From Gammaproteobacteria bacterium (GTDB lineage: Bacteria > Pseudomonadota > Gammaproteobacteria > Chromatiales > Chromatiaceae): a stretch of DNA of 33,730 nucleotides. Positions 7,267-15,504 of the stretch are shown here, piece after piece. The DNA lies in assembly GCA_009929855.1 (NCBI GenBank), contig RZZN01000041.1:1-33730 (forward strand), given 5' to 3'. Numbering within the stretch: position 1 is the stretch's first letter; each line of letters starts with the position of its first letter. A program made the position numbers and the translations under genes. The notes beneath the pieces were generated by a model that had not been told where the DNA came from, ran no database searches, and saw nothing but the letters and a program-made list of their open reading frames with translations.

Positions 7267-9507
7267 ATGCCATCCCGACCTCAGCCATCATCCGCGACAG
7301 ATCAGCATCCGGAGCGCCTCGCCGGCAGCATCGAGCGCATCACCTTCCACAGTGAACAGACCGGCTTCTGCGTGCTGCGGGTGAAGGTGCGCGGCCAGCG
7401 CGATCTGCTCACGGTCGTCGGCAATGCCGCATCGGTCAGCCCCGGCGAATTCATCGAGGCGCAGGGCCACTGGGTCAACGACCGTCAACATGGGCTGCAG
7501 TTTCGCGCCGATCAGCTTCAGGTCGTGCCGCCCGCGACACTGGAGGGGATCGAGAAATATCTGGGCTCTGGCATGGTCAAGGGCATCGGACCGCACTTCG
7601 CGCGCAAGCTGGTGCACGCCTTCGGTGAGGCGGTGTTCGACGTCATCGAGTCCGCCCCCGAGCGACTGCAAGAGTTGCCGGGGATTGGCCACAAGCGGCG
7701 CGAGCACATCATCGCCGCTTGGGCCGAGCAGAAGATGATCCGCGAGATCATGGTCTTTCTGCAGTCCCATGGGGTCGGCACCGCACGGGCGGTGCGTATC
7801 TTCAAGACCTATGGCGATGAGGCCATTCTCAAGGTCACCGAGAATCCCTACCGGCTGGCCTTGGACATCTGGGGCATCGGCTTCAAGACCGCTGATATCA
7901 TCGCCCAGAATCTCGGCATCCCTCGCGACTCGTTGCTGAGGGCCCGTGCCGGCGTGCGCCACGCGCTGCAGGTCCATTCCGAGGAGGGTCATTGCGCGGC
8001 CGCGCCCCAGCAATTGCTCGGCATGGCCAGCCGGTTGCTGGAGATCCCACCCGCCATCATCGAGCAGGCCATGGCCGATGAGGTGAGCGCGGGGCATCTG
8101 ATCAACGAGGAGCACTTGATCTATCTCGCCCCACTGCAGCGCGCCGAGCAGGGCTGTGCGACGCATCTCCAGCGGCTGCTGCACGGATCTTTGCCGTGGG
8201 GCGATATCGACGTGAGTCGCGCCTTGCCTTGGGTCGAGGCACAGACTGGACTGACGCTGGCCCCGTCGCAGCGCGCGGCGATCGCCACCCTGCTGGCCAG
8301 CAAGGTCGCCGTGCTCACCGGTGGACCTGGGGTGGGCAAGACCACGCTGGTCCACAGCCTGCTGCGCATCCTGCACGCCAAACGGGTCTCGGTGCTTCTG
8401 GCCGCACCGACGGGACGCGCGGCCAAGCGTCTGACCGAGACCACCGGCCATGAGGCGAAGACCGTGCATCGGCTGCTGGAGCTCGATCCCAGCACCTTTC
8501 GGTTCAAGCGTGACGCGGACCATCCGCTGGAAACTGACCTGCTGGTGCTCGATGAGGCCTCGATGCTGGACACCCTGCTGATGAGCCAGCTGCTGCGCGC
8601 GCTGCCGGACAAGGCGGGTCTGTTGATCGTCGGCGATGTCGATCAGCTGCCCTCGGTCGCACCCGGCACGGTGCTCGCGGACCTGATCGACTCCGGCGTC
8701 GTGCCTACGGTGAGACTGACCGAGATCTTCCGCCAGGCGTTGTCCTCGCGGATCATCGTTAATGCCCATCGCATCAACCGGGGGGACGCGCCGATGGCAC
8801 CCCTCAAGGGCGAAACCAGCGACTTCTATCTGATCGAGGCCGGCGACGCCGAGGATCTGGCGGCCAAGCTCTATGACACTGTGACTGAGCGTATCCCGCG
8901 ACGCTTCGGTTTTCACCCGATCGAGGACATCCAGGTGCTGACCCCGATGAACCTTGGCCGACTCGGGGTCCGAGCCATCAACCTGGAGCTGCAGCAGCGT
9001 CTCAATCCAGGCGCGCAGCCGCGCCTGCAGCGCTTCGGCACCACCTATGCCCCTGGCGACAAGGTGCTGCAGCGGGTGAACAACTACGACAAAGAGGTCT
9101 TCAATGGTGACATCGGACGGATTCTGATGATCGATCCGCAACAGGATCGAGTCACGGTCGACTTCGATGGACGCTCGATCGACTACCAGACCTGCGAGCT
9201 CGACGAGCTGTCATTGGCCTATGCCGCGAGCATCCACAAGGCCCAAGGCTCTGAATATCCGGTGGTGGTGCTGCCGCTGGCGATGCAGCACTATCAGCTC
9301 CTGGAGCGCAACCTGCTCTACACTGGGGTGACCCGCGGCAAGCAGTTGGTGGTGCTGATCGCCGAGCCGAAGGCACTGCGTATCGCCGTCGGTCGGCGAC
9401 GGGCGCAACAACGCATCACCCGCTTGGCGCAGCGGTTGCGGATCGCGTCGCCGGGCGGTGCACGTACTGGCGACGGCGGTTCAACCGTTCCACCTTGCAG
9501 TGCCTGA
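7267..9507 (+). CDS. recD2: RecD2-type ATP-dependent 5'-3' DNA helicase
   Basis: A 746-residue SF1B helicase. The N-terminal third has an OB-like segment (GSIERITFHSEQTGFCVLRV) followed by helix-hairpin-helix repeats (GMVKGIGPHFARKL, LQELPGIGHKRR, DIWGIGFKTAD), a layout typical of stand-alone RecD2 and not of the RecBCD subunit. Walker A is GGPGVGKT at 352-359 and Walker B is LLVLDEASM. Later motifs GDVDQLPSVAPG, RLTEIFRQ, AYAASIHKAQGSEYP and YTGVTRGK are all present. The enzyme unwinds DNA from 5' overhangs and is linked to replication and repair stress. It stands alone on the + strand, convergent with the GT4 gene 21 bases downstream. Intact, normal length; the first ~15 residues are poorly conserved, so the start may be slightly later. 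Confidence 0.93.
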   Translation: MPSRPQPSSATDQHPERLAGSIERITFHSEQTGFCVLRVKVRGQRDLLTVVGNAASVSPGEFIEAQGHWVNDRQHGLQFRADQLQVVPPATLEGIEKYLGSGMVKGIGPHFARKLVHAFGEAVFDVIESAPERLQELPGIGHKRREHIIAAWAEQKMIREIMVFLQSHGVGTARAVRIFKTYGDEAILKVTENPYRLALDIWGIGFKTADIIAQNLGIPRDSLLRARAGVRHALQVHSEEGHCAAAPQQLLGMASRLLEIPPAIIEQAMADEVSAGHLINEEHLIYLAPLQRAEQGCATHLQRLLHGSLPWGDIDVSRALPWVEAQTGLTLAPSQRAAIATLLASKVAVLTGGPGVGKTTLVHSLLRILHAKRVSVLLAAPTGRAAKRLTETTGHEAKTVHRLLELDPSTFRFKRDADHPLETDLLVLDEASMLDTLLMSQLLRALPDKAGLLIVGDVDQLPSVAPGTVLADLIDSGVVPTVRLTEIFRQALSSRIIVNAHRINRGDAPMAPLKGETSDFYLIEAGDAEDLAAKLYDTVTERIPRRFGFHPIEDIQVLTPMNLGRLGVRAINLELQQRLNPGAQPRLQRFGTTYAPGDKVLQRVNNYDKEVFNGDIGRILMIDPQQDRVTVDFDGRSIDYQTCELDELSLAYAASIHKAQGSEYPVVVLPLAMQHYQLLERNLLYTGVTRGKQLVVLIAEPKALRIAVGRRRAQQRITRLAQRLRIASPGGARTGDGGSTVPPCSA

Positions 9508-9528
9508 GCTCGCTCAACCCCCGGTGAC

Positions 9529-10698
9529 TCACGGATCTCGTCCCGCCAGGACATCGGTATAGAGCCGCTCGATCGACTCGGCGACCCGAGTGATGGCAAA
9601 GTGCTCGCGCAGCGCCGCCGCACCTTGGGCGCCGAGTCGATCACGCCACGCCCGATCATCCTCAAGCCGACGCAGCGCGGCTGCGAGCGCATCCACATCA
9701 CCCGGCGGGGTGAGCAACCCGTGACCCGCCGTGCGTACCACCCACCCAGTGCCCGACCCCGGGATGTCGCTGGCCACCACCGGCTTGGCAAAGCGCATCG
9801 CCTCCAGCAAGACCAGCCCAAAGGCCTCGGTCCGCTCCAGGGAGGGGAGACACACGAGATCGCAGGTCGCCAACAGCGCCCGCAGCTCGGGATCGGGGCA
9901 AAAACCAGGGAGCACGAGACGCTCCGACAAGCCGAGTGACCGCCCCAAGGCGAGCAGCGAGCCTCGACGATCGCCCGCGCCAACGAGCACGAGCCGCGCG
10001 TCCGGGACACGCGCGATGGCCCGAATCAGCACCTCATGACCCTTGTAATAGGTCAAGCGGCCAATGGCCAAGACCCTGAGCCCAGAGTGGCCCCAGTGTC
10101 GCCGCGCCCGCGCGCACGGGTCTGGGTCGGGTTCGCTCAAACGCGCGGGATCGAGTCCCAATGGGATCACCGCGCAGCGCGCTCGCCAGGGTCGCAATGC
10201 CTCGCTCGCATCCAGATAGGCTGGCGAGGTCACGATCACCTTGGCGCTTGCGGCCAAAAGCCGCTGTTCCAGCGGCCGATAGAGGCGATAGGCCAGGGCG
10301 AGTCGGCGATCGATGGCCGATGCCACCAGATCGGCGTGCCAGTGCAGGATCCAGGGGATCTGGCGCGCCCGCCGCAACGCAAGGACCGCGAATGCCGAGC
10401 TGTTGGGCAGATGCAGATGCAACAGATCGGGCGCAAAGTCGCGAATGGCGCGATCGAGCCAGAGCGGGAAGGCCGGACTCACGGGCACATAGAGCAACCG
10501 GCCGAAGGTGGGCGCGCGATAGATGGGGATGGGCGCGCCCGCTGCCGGGCGCCGGCCGATCAGGCCGGGGCGCTCATGATGGACCAATGCGGCAACGGCG
10601 ATCCCCCGAGCGTGCGTGGCAACGAGCACGTCGGCCAGGAAGTGCTCCATGCCGCCGGCGAACGGCGGATAGAACTTGCCGACATGCAGCACCCGCAC
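9529..10698 (-). CDS. Glycosyltransferase family 4 (GT-B fold)
   Basis: A 389-residue protein. The N-terminal Rossmann half opens with MRVLHVGKFYPPFAGGMEHFL, the glycine-rich acceptor loop of GT4 enzymes. The C-terminal donor half has LRVLAIGRLTYYKGHEVLIRA, LVGAGD and the EAFGLVLLEAM segment (the E-x7-E nucleotide-sugar signature), then PVVASDIPG. It transfers a sugar from a nucleotide-sugar donor, probably in cell-envelope polysaccharide or glycolipid synthesis. Sugar and acceptor cannot be told from sequence. It is the last gene of a tight GT2-DUF2304-GT4 operon, starting 5 bases after the DUF2304 stop. No membrane segment is visible, so it should act at the cytoplasmic face. Confidence 0.88.
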   Translation of the reverse strand: MRVLHVGKFYPPFAGGMEHFLADVLVATHARGIAVAALVHHERPGLIGRRPAAGAPIPIYRAPTFGRLLYVPVSPAFPLWLDRAIRDFAPDLLHLHLPNSSAFAVLALRRARQIPWILHWHADLVASAIDRRLALAYRLYRPLEQRLLAASAKVIVTSPAYLDASEALRPWRARCAVIPLGLDPARLSEPDPDPCARARRHWGHSGLRVLAIGRLTYYKGHEVLIRAIARVPDARLVLVGAGDRRGSLLALGRSLGLSERLVLPGFCPDPELRALLATCDLVCLPSLERTEAFGLVLLEAMRFAKPVVASDIPGSGTGWVVRTAGHGLLTPPGDVDALAAALRRLEDDRAWRDRLGAQGAAALREHFAITRVAESIERLYTDVLAGRDP

Positions 10699-10703
10699 GC
10701 GGA

Positions 10704-11099
10704 CTAGGGCTCCTCGGTCGTGACCTGCGTCAGCGGCTCACGGATCGAGCGAGACTCGAGCGGCTGGAGTGCCGGATCGCGCGCCTCCAGGATCGCCAGC
10801 CGTTGCGCCAGACGGCGGATCCGCTGCTCCTGACGCGAGCGCTCGACATCCATCGTCAACATCTTGATCAACATGAGCGCGAAGCCCAAGACCAGCGCCA
10901 GGATCGGTGGATAGCCGATCCCCAGATAGCTGGCCAGGACATCGAACAAGCGCGGCCAAGCCCCGAGCAGGACGATGGCGCCAGCGGCCCCGACCCACCA
11001 GAGCGCGTAGGAGCCATGCAGATGGTCGCGGCGCACCAACCAGAGGATGAGGATCGCCACCGCCAATCCGATCGCCATGGAGGTCAATTGATAGCTCAT
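10704..11099 (-). CDS. DUF2304 small membrane protein
   Basis: A 131-residue protein. Start 11099 (MSYQLTSMAIGL) was chosen over an upstream extension because the extension lacks membrane-protein character and overlaps the GT2 gene. Three hydrophobic helices are visible: about 3-22, 32-50 and 58-80. They are followed by a charged, probably coiled C-terminus (RSRQEQRIRRLAQRLAILEAR). DUF2304 proteins commonly sit beside GT2 genes and are thought to be membrane partners or accessory subunits, but no biochemical role is established. It lies 10 bases after the GT2 stop and 5 before the GT4 start. Confidence 0.85.
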   Translation of the reverse strand: MSYQLTSMAIGLAVAILILWLVRRDHLHGSYALWWVGAAGAIVLLGAWPRLFDVLASYLGIGYPPILALVLGFALMLIKMLTMDVERSRQEQRIRRLAQRLAILEARDPALQPLESRSIREPLTQVTTEEP

Positions 11100-11109
11100 C
11101 GGTGACCGC

Positions 11110-11802
11110 TCAAGGCTCCAACCATGATGAGCCAGTGCGCTCGCGGTGTCCGACGCGAGCCACGCACAGCAGGCTGGTTTGGAGCATGTAGCGAGCCACG
11201 GTCCACCAGGAGTCGAACACCCTGGAGCGACCATTGCGACGCCTCAACATGGGCACCGAAATCTCTTGGATGCGCAGTCCATGACGTTGGAGGATCATCA
11301 ACACACCCACGTCTTGATAGTCGAGCAGGCTCGCGTCAGGTCTCGACAAGCGCTCGATCGCCGCGCGATTGTAGGCGCGGAAACCCGAGGTGACATCCAC
11401 CATGGTGATCCCGGTCAACCAACGAAAATAGCGCCATGCCAAGCGTCGCGCGAGGCTCGCCCGCGAGGGGCAGGCGCCGATGACGACGTCGGCCTCGCCA
11501 CGCTGGATCGGCGCGACCAGCTCGGCAACATAGGTCGGCTCGTGCTGACCATCGGCATCCAGGGTCACCGCGATCGTCCAGCCCTGGCGCTCGGCGAACC
11601 TCAGTCCAGTCTGGGTCGCGCCCCAGGCTCCGAGTCTCAAGGCCAATGGCAAGACCAACGCACCGGCCACATGGGCCAGATCGGCGGAGCCATCGCTGCT
11701 GCAATCGTCGATGACGACGACCGGACAGGCGCAACGTTCGAGCGCCGCGCTGACGACGCCCGTGATCGTCGCGGCCTCGTTGTGCGCCGGGATCAGAATC
11801 AC
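11110..11802 (-). CDS. Glycosyltransferase family 2 (GT-A, DPM/polyprenyl type)
   Basis: About 230 residues from a GTG at 11802 (VILIPAHNEAATI). Family motifs are PAHNEAATI, VVVIDDCSSDGSAD, TLDADGQHEP (the DxD metal/nucleotide site) and VTSGFRAYNR. This pattern matches enzymes that move a sugar onto a lipid carrier or elongate envelope glycans. The frame stays open to an ATG at 11925, but the extra 41 codons cross a 23-bp tandem duplication and a 13-bp hairpin, and are in frame only because of the duplication. GTG 11802 is therefore favoured, though it has no clear ribosome binding site. First gene of the GT2-DUF2304-GT4 operon. Start uncertain, family certain. Confidence 0.82.
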   Translation of the reverse strand: MILIPAHNEAATITGVVSAALERCACPVVVIDDCSSDGSADLAHVAGALVLPLALRLGAWGATQTGLRFAERQGWTIAVTLDADGQHEPTYVAELVAPIQRGEADVVIGACPSRASLARRLAWRYFRWLTGITMVDVTSGFRAYNRAAIERLSRPDASLLDYQDVGVLMILQRHGLRIQEISVPMLRRRNGRSRVFDSWWTVARYMLQTSLLCVARVGHRERTGSSWLEP

Positions 11803-11819
11803 CTTGGGAGGATATCCAT

Positions 11820-11865
11820 TCTGAAGGGCGAATCCTATGGACTCTGAAGGGCGAATCCTATGGAC
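11820..11865. repeat. Perfect 23-bp tandem duplication
   Basis: Two adjacent identical copies (11820-11842 and 11843-11865), each beginning TCTGAAGGGCGAATCC, lie just upstream of the GT2 conserved region. The unit is not a multiple of three, so it shifts the upstream reading frame. It looks like a recent slippage or duplication and would change leader spacing. Confidence 0.9.
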
Positions 11866-11866
11866 C

Positions 11867-11941
11867 CGGGCATGCCCGAGCATGCAGTACATCAAGGCGC
11901 GCGGGTCTTGCGCATTCTTCCGCATGGCACCCGCGCGCCTT
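11867..11941 (-). terminator. Strong hairpin between degP-like gene and GT2 operon
   Basis: Arms 11894-11906 and 11929-11941 are perfect 13-bp complements (AAGGCGCGCGGGT / ACCCGCGCGCCTT) around a 22-base loop that has a smaller GCG/CGC pairing. The next 12-bp palindrome, CGGGCATGCCCG, is at 11867-11878. The hairpin lies 50 bases after the protease stop. No T-run follows, so an intrinsic terminator is only possible; it may be a transcript-stabilising or attenuating structure. Confidence 0.45.
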
Positions 11942-11990
11942 CATTCGCAGTTGTTGGAGGTGAAGTTTACACCGAAGTGCGCCCCGATGG

Positions 11991-13469
11991 TTACCAGCTC
12001 AGCACGACATAGCGCTGCATCTCATCCTTGCGCACCAGCAGCAGGACCCGACCGGACTCGCGCGCGTTCTTGATGGCCTGCTGGAGCTCCTCGGCTGTCG
12101 TCACCCATTGGCGATTCACCTGCAGGATGAGCGTTCCCACCTCGATTCCGGCACTCGCGGCGATGGAGCCGGGCGTGACCTCCGTGACCACGACACCCTC
12201 ACCCGCGGGGATTCCGAGTTGTTCGGCGAGCGCTGGGGTCACGGTCTGCACGGACAACCCAAGCTCGTCGCTGCTGTGGGTCGAAGTGACTGCCGCTTGG
12301 GCCTCCGGCGTCAGGGTGCCGATGGTGATGCGCATGCTGATGCGCTCACCCTCACGCACGATCGTGAGCTCCTGCTCACTGCCAGGCGCGGTGAGCGCGA
12401 CGCGATTGCGGAAATTGCCGACATCGCTGACTGGCTCGCCACGATAGGCCACGATGACATCCCCTTGCCGCAGACCCGCCTTGGCCGCTGGGGTATCCTG
12501 CGAGACCTGCGCGACCAGAATCCCCTCGCCTTGTTGCATTCCGAACGATTCGGCCAGCTCCAAGGTCAACGGCTGGATGACGATGCCCAGATAACCCCGC
12601 GTGACCTCACCACGCTCGATCAACTGGTTGGCGATGGCCTCGGCCAGGTTGATGGGGATCGCGAAGCCGACGCCCATGTAGCCACCACTGCGACTGAAGA
12701 TCGCCGTGTTCATCCCAACCACTGAGCCGTCGAGATTGACGAGCGGTCCACCTGAGTTGCCAGGATTGATCGCGGCATCGGTTTGAATGAAATCCTCGTA
12801 ATCATTGATCCCGAGACTGGTCCGCCCAGTGGCGCTGACCACGCCAACGGTCAAGGTGTGGTTGAGACCGAATGGATTGCCGATCGCCACCACCCATTCA
12901 CCCACCTCCAGCTGCGAGGAATCGGCGAAGGCGAGCGCGGGAAGCCCGCTGGTCGAGACCTCGATGACCGCGACATCGGATTGCGGATCGCGCCCGGTCA
13001 CCGTGGCATCGAGCTCACGTCCGTCTTGGAAGCGGACGCGGATCCGCTCGGCACCCTCGACGACATGATTGTTGGTCAAGATGAAGCTCTTGTCCGCCTG
13101 CGCCCCGGTCCGCGGGGTGAAGACGAATCCCGAGCCCTGACCGATCACGCTCGGCGCGCGGGGCGCGGAGCCGGGCGCCGGGGTGCGTGGGAGTCCAGGA
13201 AAGGCATCGCCGAAGAAGCGCTTGAGAAAATCCTCGCCGAAGGGCAGCGCATCACCGAATGGCAGCCCATGCGGTGATTGGGTGACGGCGCGGTCTCGGC
13301 CAGTGCCCTCGACCTGAATGAACACGACCGCGGGCGAGACCGCGCGCCCGACCGAGGCAAACGCCTTGCTGGTCTCGCGCAGGCTCTCCACGCCACCGTC
13401 GAGCGCATGCGCCGGCCCCGCGAGCACCGCGGTCATGGCACAGCCGATGATGAATCGATGCAATTTCAT
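11991..13469 (-). CDS. degP: DegP/DegQ-type periplasmic serine endoprotease
   Basis: A 492-residue HtrA protease. Start 13469 (MKLHRFIIGCAM) gives a clear signal peptide ending AHA at about residue 22, and has GAGGAA 5 bases upstream. The catalytic triad is His135 (LTNNHVVEG), Asp165 (QSDVAVIE) and Ser239 (NPGNSGGPL). Two PDZ domains follow (about 285-375 and 400-490). It should degrade or refold misfolded envelope proteins in the periplasm. Length and two-PDZ layout match the Do family. It is 71 bases downstream of the YdcF-like gene on the same strand; a strong hairpin follows it. degP versus degQ cannot be separated from sequence alone. Confidence 0.9.
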   Translation of the reverse strand: MKLHRFIIGCAMTAVLAGPAHALDGGVESLRETSKAFASVGRAVSPAVVFIQVEGTGRDRAVTQSPHGLPFGDALPFGEDFLKRFFGDAFPGLPRTPAPGSAPRAPSVIGQGSGFVFTPRTGAQADKSFILTNNHVVEGAERIRVRFQDGRELDATVTGRDPQSDVAVIEVSTSGLPALAFADSSQLEVGEWVVAIGNPFGLNHTLTVGVVSATGRTSLGINDYEDFIQTDAAINPGNSGGPLVNLDGSVVGMNTAIFSRSGGYMGVGFAIPINLAEAIANQLIERGEVTRGYLGIVIQPLTLELAESFGMQQGEGILVAQVSQDTPAAKAGLRQGDVIVAYRGEPVSDVGNFRNRVALTAPGSEQELTIVREGERISMRITIGTLTPEAQAAVTSTHSSDELGLSVQTVTPALAEQLGIPAGEGVVVTEVTPGSIAASAGIEVGTLILQVNRQWVTTAEELQQAIKNARESGRVLLLVRKDEMQRYVVLSW

Positions 13470-13540
13470 ATTCTTCCTCAAGGATTGGAATCGACACCAA
13501 ATGAGTGGACGTCGACCCGGAGCAGTCATGGATGGCGCCA

Positions 13541-14320
13541 TCAGAGAGACGACGCCCAACCGCGCCAACGATAGACCCACCACCCGAGATACTCCTTCAA
13601 TGCTCGCGTACTGTCGGCAAGCGCCGCGGCATCCGGAAGCCACCGCAAAGGATGCGGCGGCTCGGCGATCACCTCGAAATCGGTCGGTGCTGCAACCACG
13701 CTCACCCCGACCGCGCGAAAGGTCGCCAAGGCACGTGGCATGTGCAAGGCCGAGGTCACCAAGAGGACGCGCTCGTGCCCCTCCCGCGCGAGCAGTTCCG
13801 CCGTGTAGAGGGCATTCTCGCGGGTATTCATGCTCCGTCCTTCCAGCAGAATGGCGTGCGCTGGCACCCCGAGATCGACCAGGAATGCCAGCATGGCATC
13901 CGCCTCGGGCTGACGCTCACCCAACCAGGGCAGCGAGCCGCCTGACACGATGATCAGCGGCGCCTTGCCCGCGTGGTAGAGCCGCGCCGCATGCCAGACC
14001 CGATCCGCCGCCTGGCCCAGATCGGGATCGGGACGCCGCGGCGTGGCGCCGCGGATCCCCCCGCCGAGCACGACCACCGCATCCGCCTGGGGGATCAGCG
14101 CGATCGGCTCAGGCTTGACCCGCTCCTCCAAGGATGCGCGCAAGCGATCCGAGACGACTGGCATTGACCACAAGAATAGCCAAAGGATCCCGATCGAGAG
14201 CAGGGCCGCGGCGCCTCGTCGCCACCCGCGCAGCATGAGCAGCAGCGCCAGCAGCGCCAGGCCAATCGCGAGGCCCAGTGGATAAGCCAGTTGACTCAAT
14301 AGTTTGTCGAGATAGAGCAT
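13541..14320 (-). CDS. YdcF/ElyC-family (DUF218) membrane protein
   Basis: 259 residues with two N-terminal hydrophobic helices (about 12-32 and 36-55), then a DUF218 domain. The domain shows ADAVVVLGGGI (~80-90), a Glu in QPEADAMLAFL, SMNTRENALYTAELL and VLLVTSALHMPRA. The arrangement matches ElyC, which affects undecaprenyl-phosphate and peptidoglycan metabolism in E. coli, and SanA/YdcF relatives. Biochemical activity is not settled. The domain should be periplasmic. Located upstream of the degP-like gene with a 71-base gap, so co-transcription is plausible and would suit an envelope-integrity role. Confidence 0.83.
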   Translation of the reverse strand: MLYLDKLLSQLAYPLGLAIGLALLALLLMLRGWRRGAAALLSIGILWLFLWSMPVVSDRLRASLEERVKPEPIALIPQADAVVVLGGGIRGATPRRPDPDLGQAADRVWHAARLYHAGKAPLIIVSGGSLPWLGERQPEADAMLAFLVDLGVPAHAILLEGRSMNTRENALYTAELLAREGHERVLLVTSALHMPRALATFRAVGVSVVAAPTDFEVIAEPPHPLRWLPDAAALADSTRALKEYLGWWVYRWRGWASSL

Positions 14321-14466
14321 GGCGCTCGCGGGGCTTGAGCAAGGACAGGCGTCATCGCGCGTCAGTCATCCGAGTTGGCTGCAAGGCACGCTTGCCGAGC
14401 GACCGCGCGATCCTTTCCAGCGCGCGCGCACCGCGATCGCACGTCCGCGACACCTCCATCAGGCGA

Positions 14467-15384
14467 TCAAAACCGCGGCATCGAGCCGAGATCGGGCGGC
14501 ACCACGAGCTCGACGTCGGCCGGAGCGATCCCGAGCCGAGCAAGACCATCCGTGCCGCACAGCGAGTCGACCTGAAGCGAGTGATAGTTGTCCAGTGTGA
14601 AGAGGCGCCCCGGGAGCCGCTCGAATATCCGCGCCTGGAGACGGGCGAGACGATCCTCGAGGCTCAGGATGCGCAGCCGCCGGCCCAGGCGTCGCGCCGT
14701 CCACTCGAACATTTCGCCCAGTGTCCAGACACGCGGCCCACAGAGCTCGTAGACTTGCCCCTGCCGGCCTGGGTCAGCGAGCACACGCAGCATCGCCTCG
14801 CTCACGTCACCGACATGCACCGGCGCGAAGCGCGCCCCGGCACAGGCCAGCGGCAAGGGACCAGCCCAGAGTCGCAGCACGGCCGCGAATCGATTGAAGA
14901 GATGATCACCCGGGCCGAAGATCAGCGAGGGTCGAAACAGCGTGACCCTGAGGTCGGGGCTGGCGGCGGCCAGCGCCTGGGCCTCGCCGCGGCCCTTGCT
15001 GCGCAGATACTCGCTGGCAGCGGCTGGATCCGCGTTGAGTGCGCTCATCTGCAGATAGGTTGTCACGCCCGCGCGCTTGGCCGCCCGCGTGGCATGTTCG
15101 ACGAGACCGACATGGGTCTGCTCGAAGGCGCGGCCAGCCCCCTCGTTGAGGATCCCGGCCAGATTGACCAGGCCATCGCAACCGGTCAAGACCTCGCTCA
15201 AGCCCGCCTCATCCCAGCCCGTGAGCACCACCGGCTCACAGCCTGGGATGAGACGCAGATCGCGATGACGGCTCGGCTGGCTGAGCGGTACTCGGGACCG
15301 ATATCCTGCCTGCGAGAGTCGGAGCAACAGATGCCGACCGACGAAGCCGGTCCCGCCAATGACACAAATCGTTCGCTGTCTCAT
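14467..15384 (-). CDS. NAD(P)-dependent epimerase/dehydratase-like protein (NDUFA9-like)
   Basis: 305 residues, atypical short-chain dehydrogenase fold. Start 15384 (MRQRTICVIGGTGFVG) was chosen to place the Rossmann GGTGFVG at residues 9-15. NLAGIL and LQMSALNADPAAASEYLRSKGRGE follow, where Tyr-x3-Lys (YLRSK) fits the SDR catalytic pair. FRPSLIFGPGDHLFNRF and VHVGDVSEAML complete the pattern of extended SDRs close to the complex-I NDUFA9 subunit. In bacteria these proteins are often annotated as NAD-binding and the substrate is unknown. The gene faces the TauE-like gene divergently, with a 9-bp-stem hairpin (15410-15430) in the leader. Confidence 0.85.
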   Translation of the reverse strand: MRQRTICVIGGTGFVGRHLLLRLSQAGYRSRVPLSQPSRHRDLRLIPGCEPVVLTGWDEAGLSEVLTGCDGLVNLAGILNEGAGRAFEQTHVGLVEHATRAAKRAGVTTYLQMSALNADPAAASEYLRSKGRGEAQALAAASPDLRVTLFRPSLIFGPGDHLFNRFAAVLRLWAGPLPLACAGARFAPVHVGDVSEAMLRVLADPGRQGQVYELCGPRVWTLGEMFEWTARRLGRRLRILSLEDRLARLQARIFERLPGRLFTLDNYHSLQVDSLCGTDGLARLGIAPADVELVVPPDLGSMPRF

Positions 15385-15409
15385 GGTATCTTTTCGGATC
15401 GTCTGGAGT

Positions 15410-15430
15410 CGGCGGTGCTGAGCACCGCCG
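15410..15430. promoter_or_regulatory. 9-bp-stem dyad in the epimerase/TauE divergent region
   Basis: CGGCGGTGC-TGA-GCACCGCCG is a perfect inverted repeat with a 3-base centre. On the - strand it falls 26 bases before the epimerase ATG, downstream of a TATAAT at 15447-15452 (- strand). It could be an operator or a leader hairpin. On the + strand it directly precedes TTGACA (15432-15437). Confidence 0.45.
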
Positions 15431-15504
15431 GTTGACATGGGTGTGGATTATACTCGTCGGGCCATGCACGCGCGCCACCCTCAGAAGATCGCGAGCCTCA
15501 TCCA

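Noticed and set aside
7288-9141. 617-codon - strand frame
   Set aside because: Antisense to RecD2; His/Gln-rich composition typical of a complementary-strand shadow.
15432-15454. sigma-70 promoter TTGACA...TATACT for the TauE gene
   Set aside because: Spacing is only 11 bp, too short for a single promoter.
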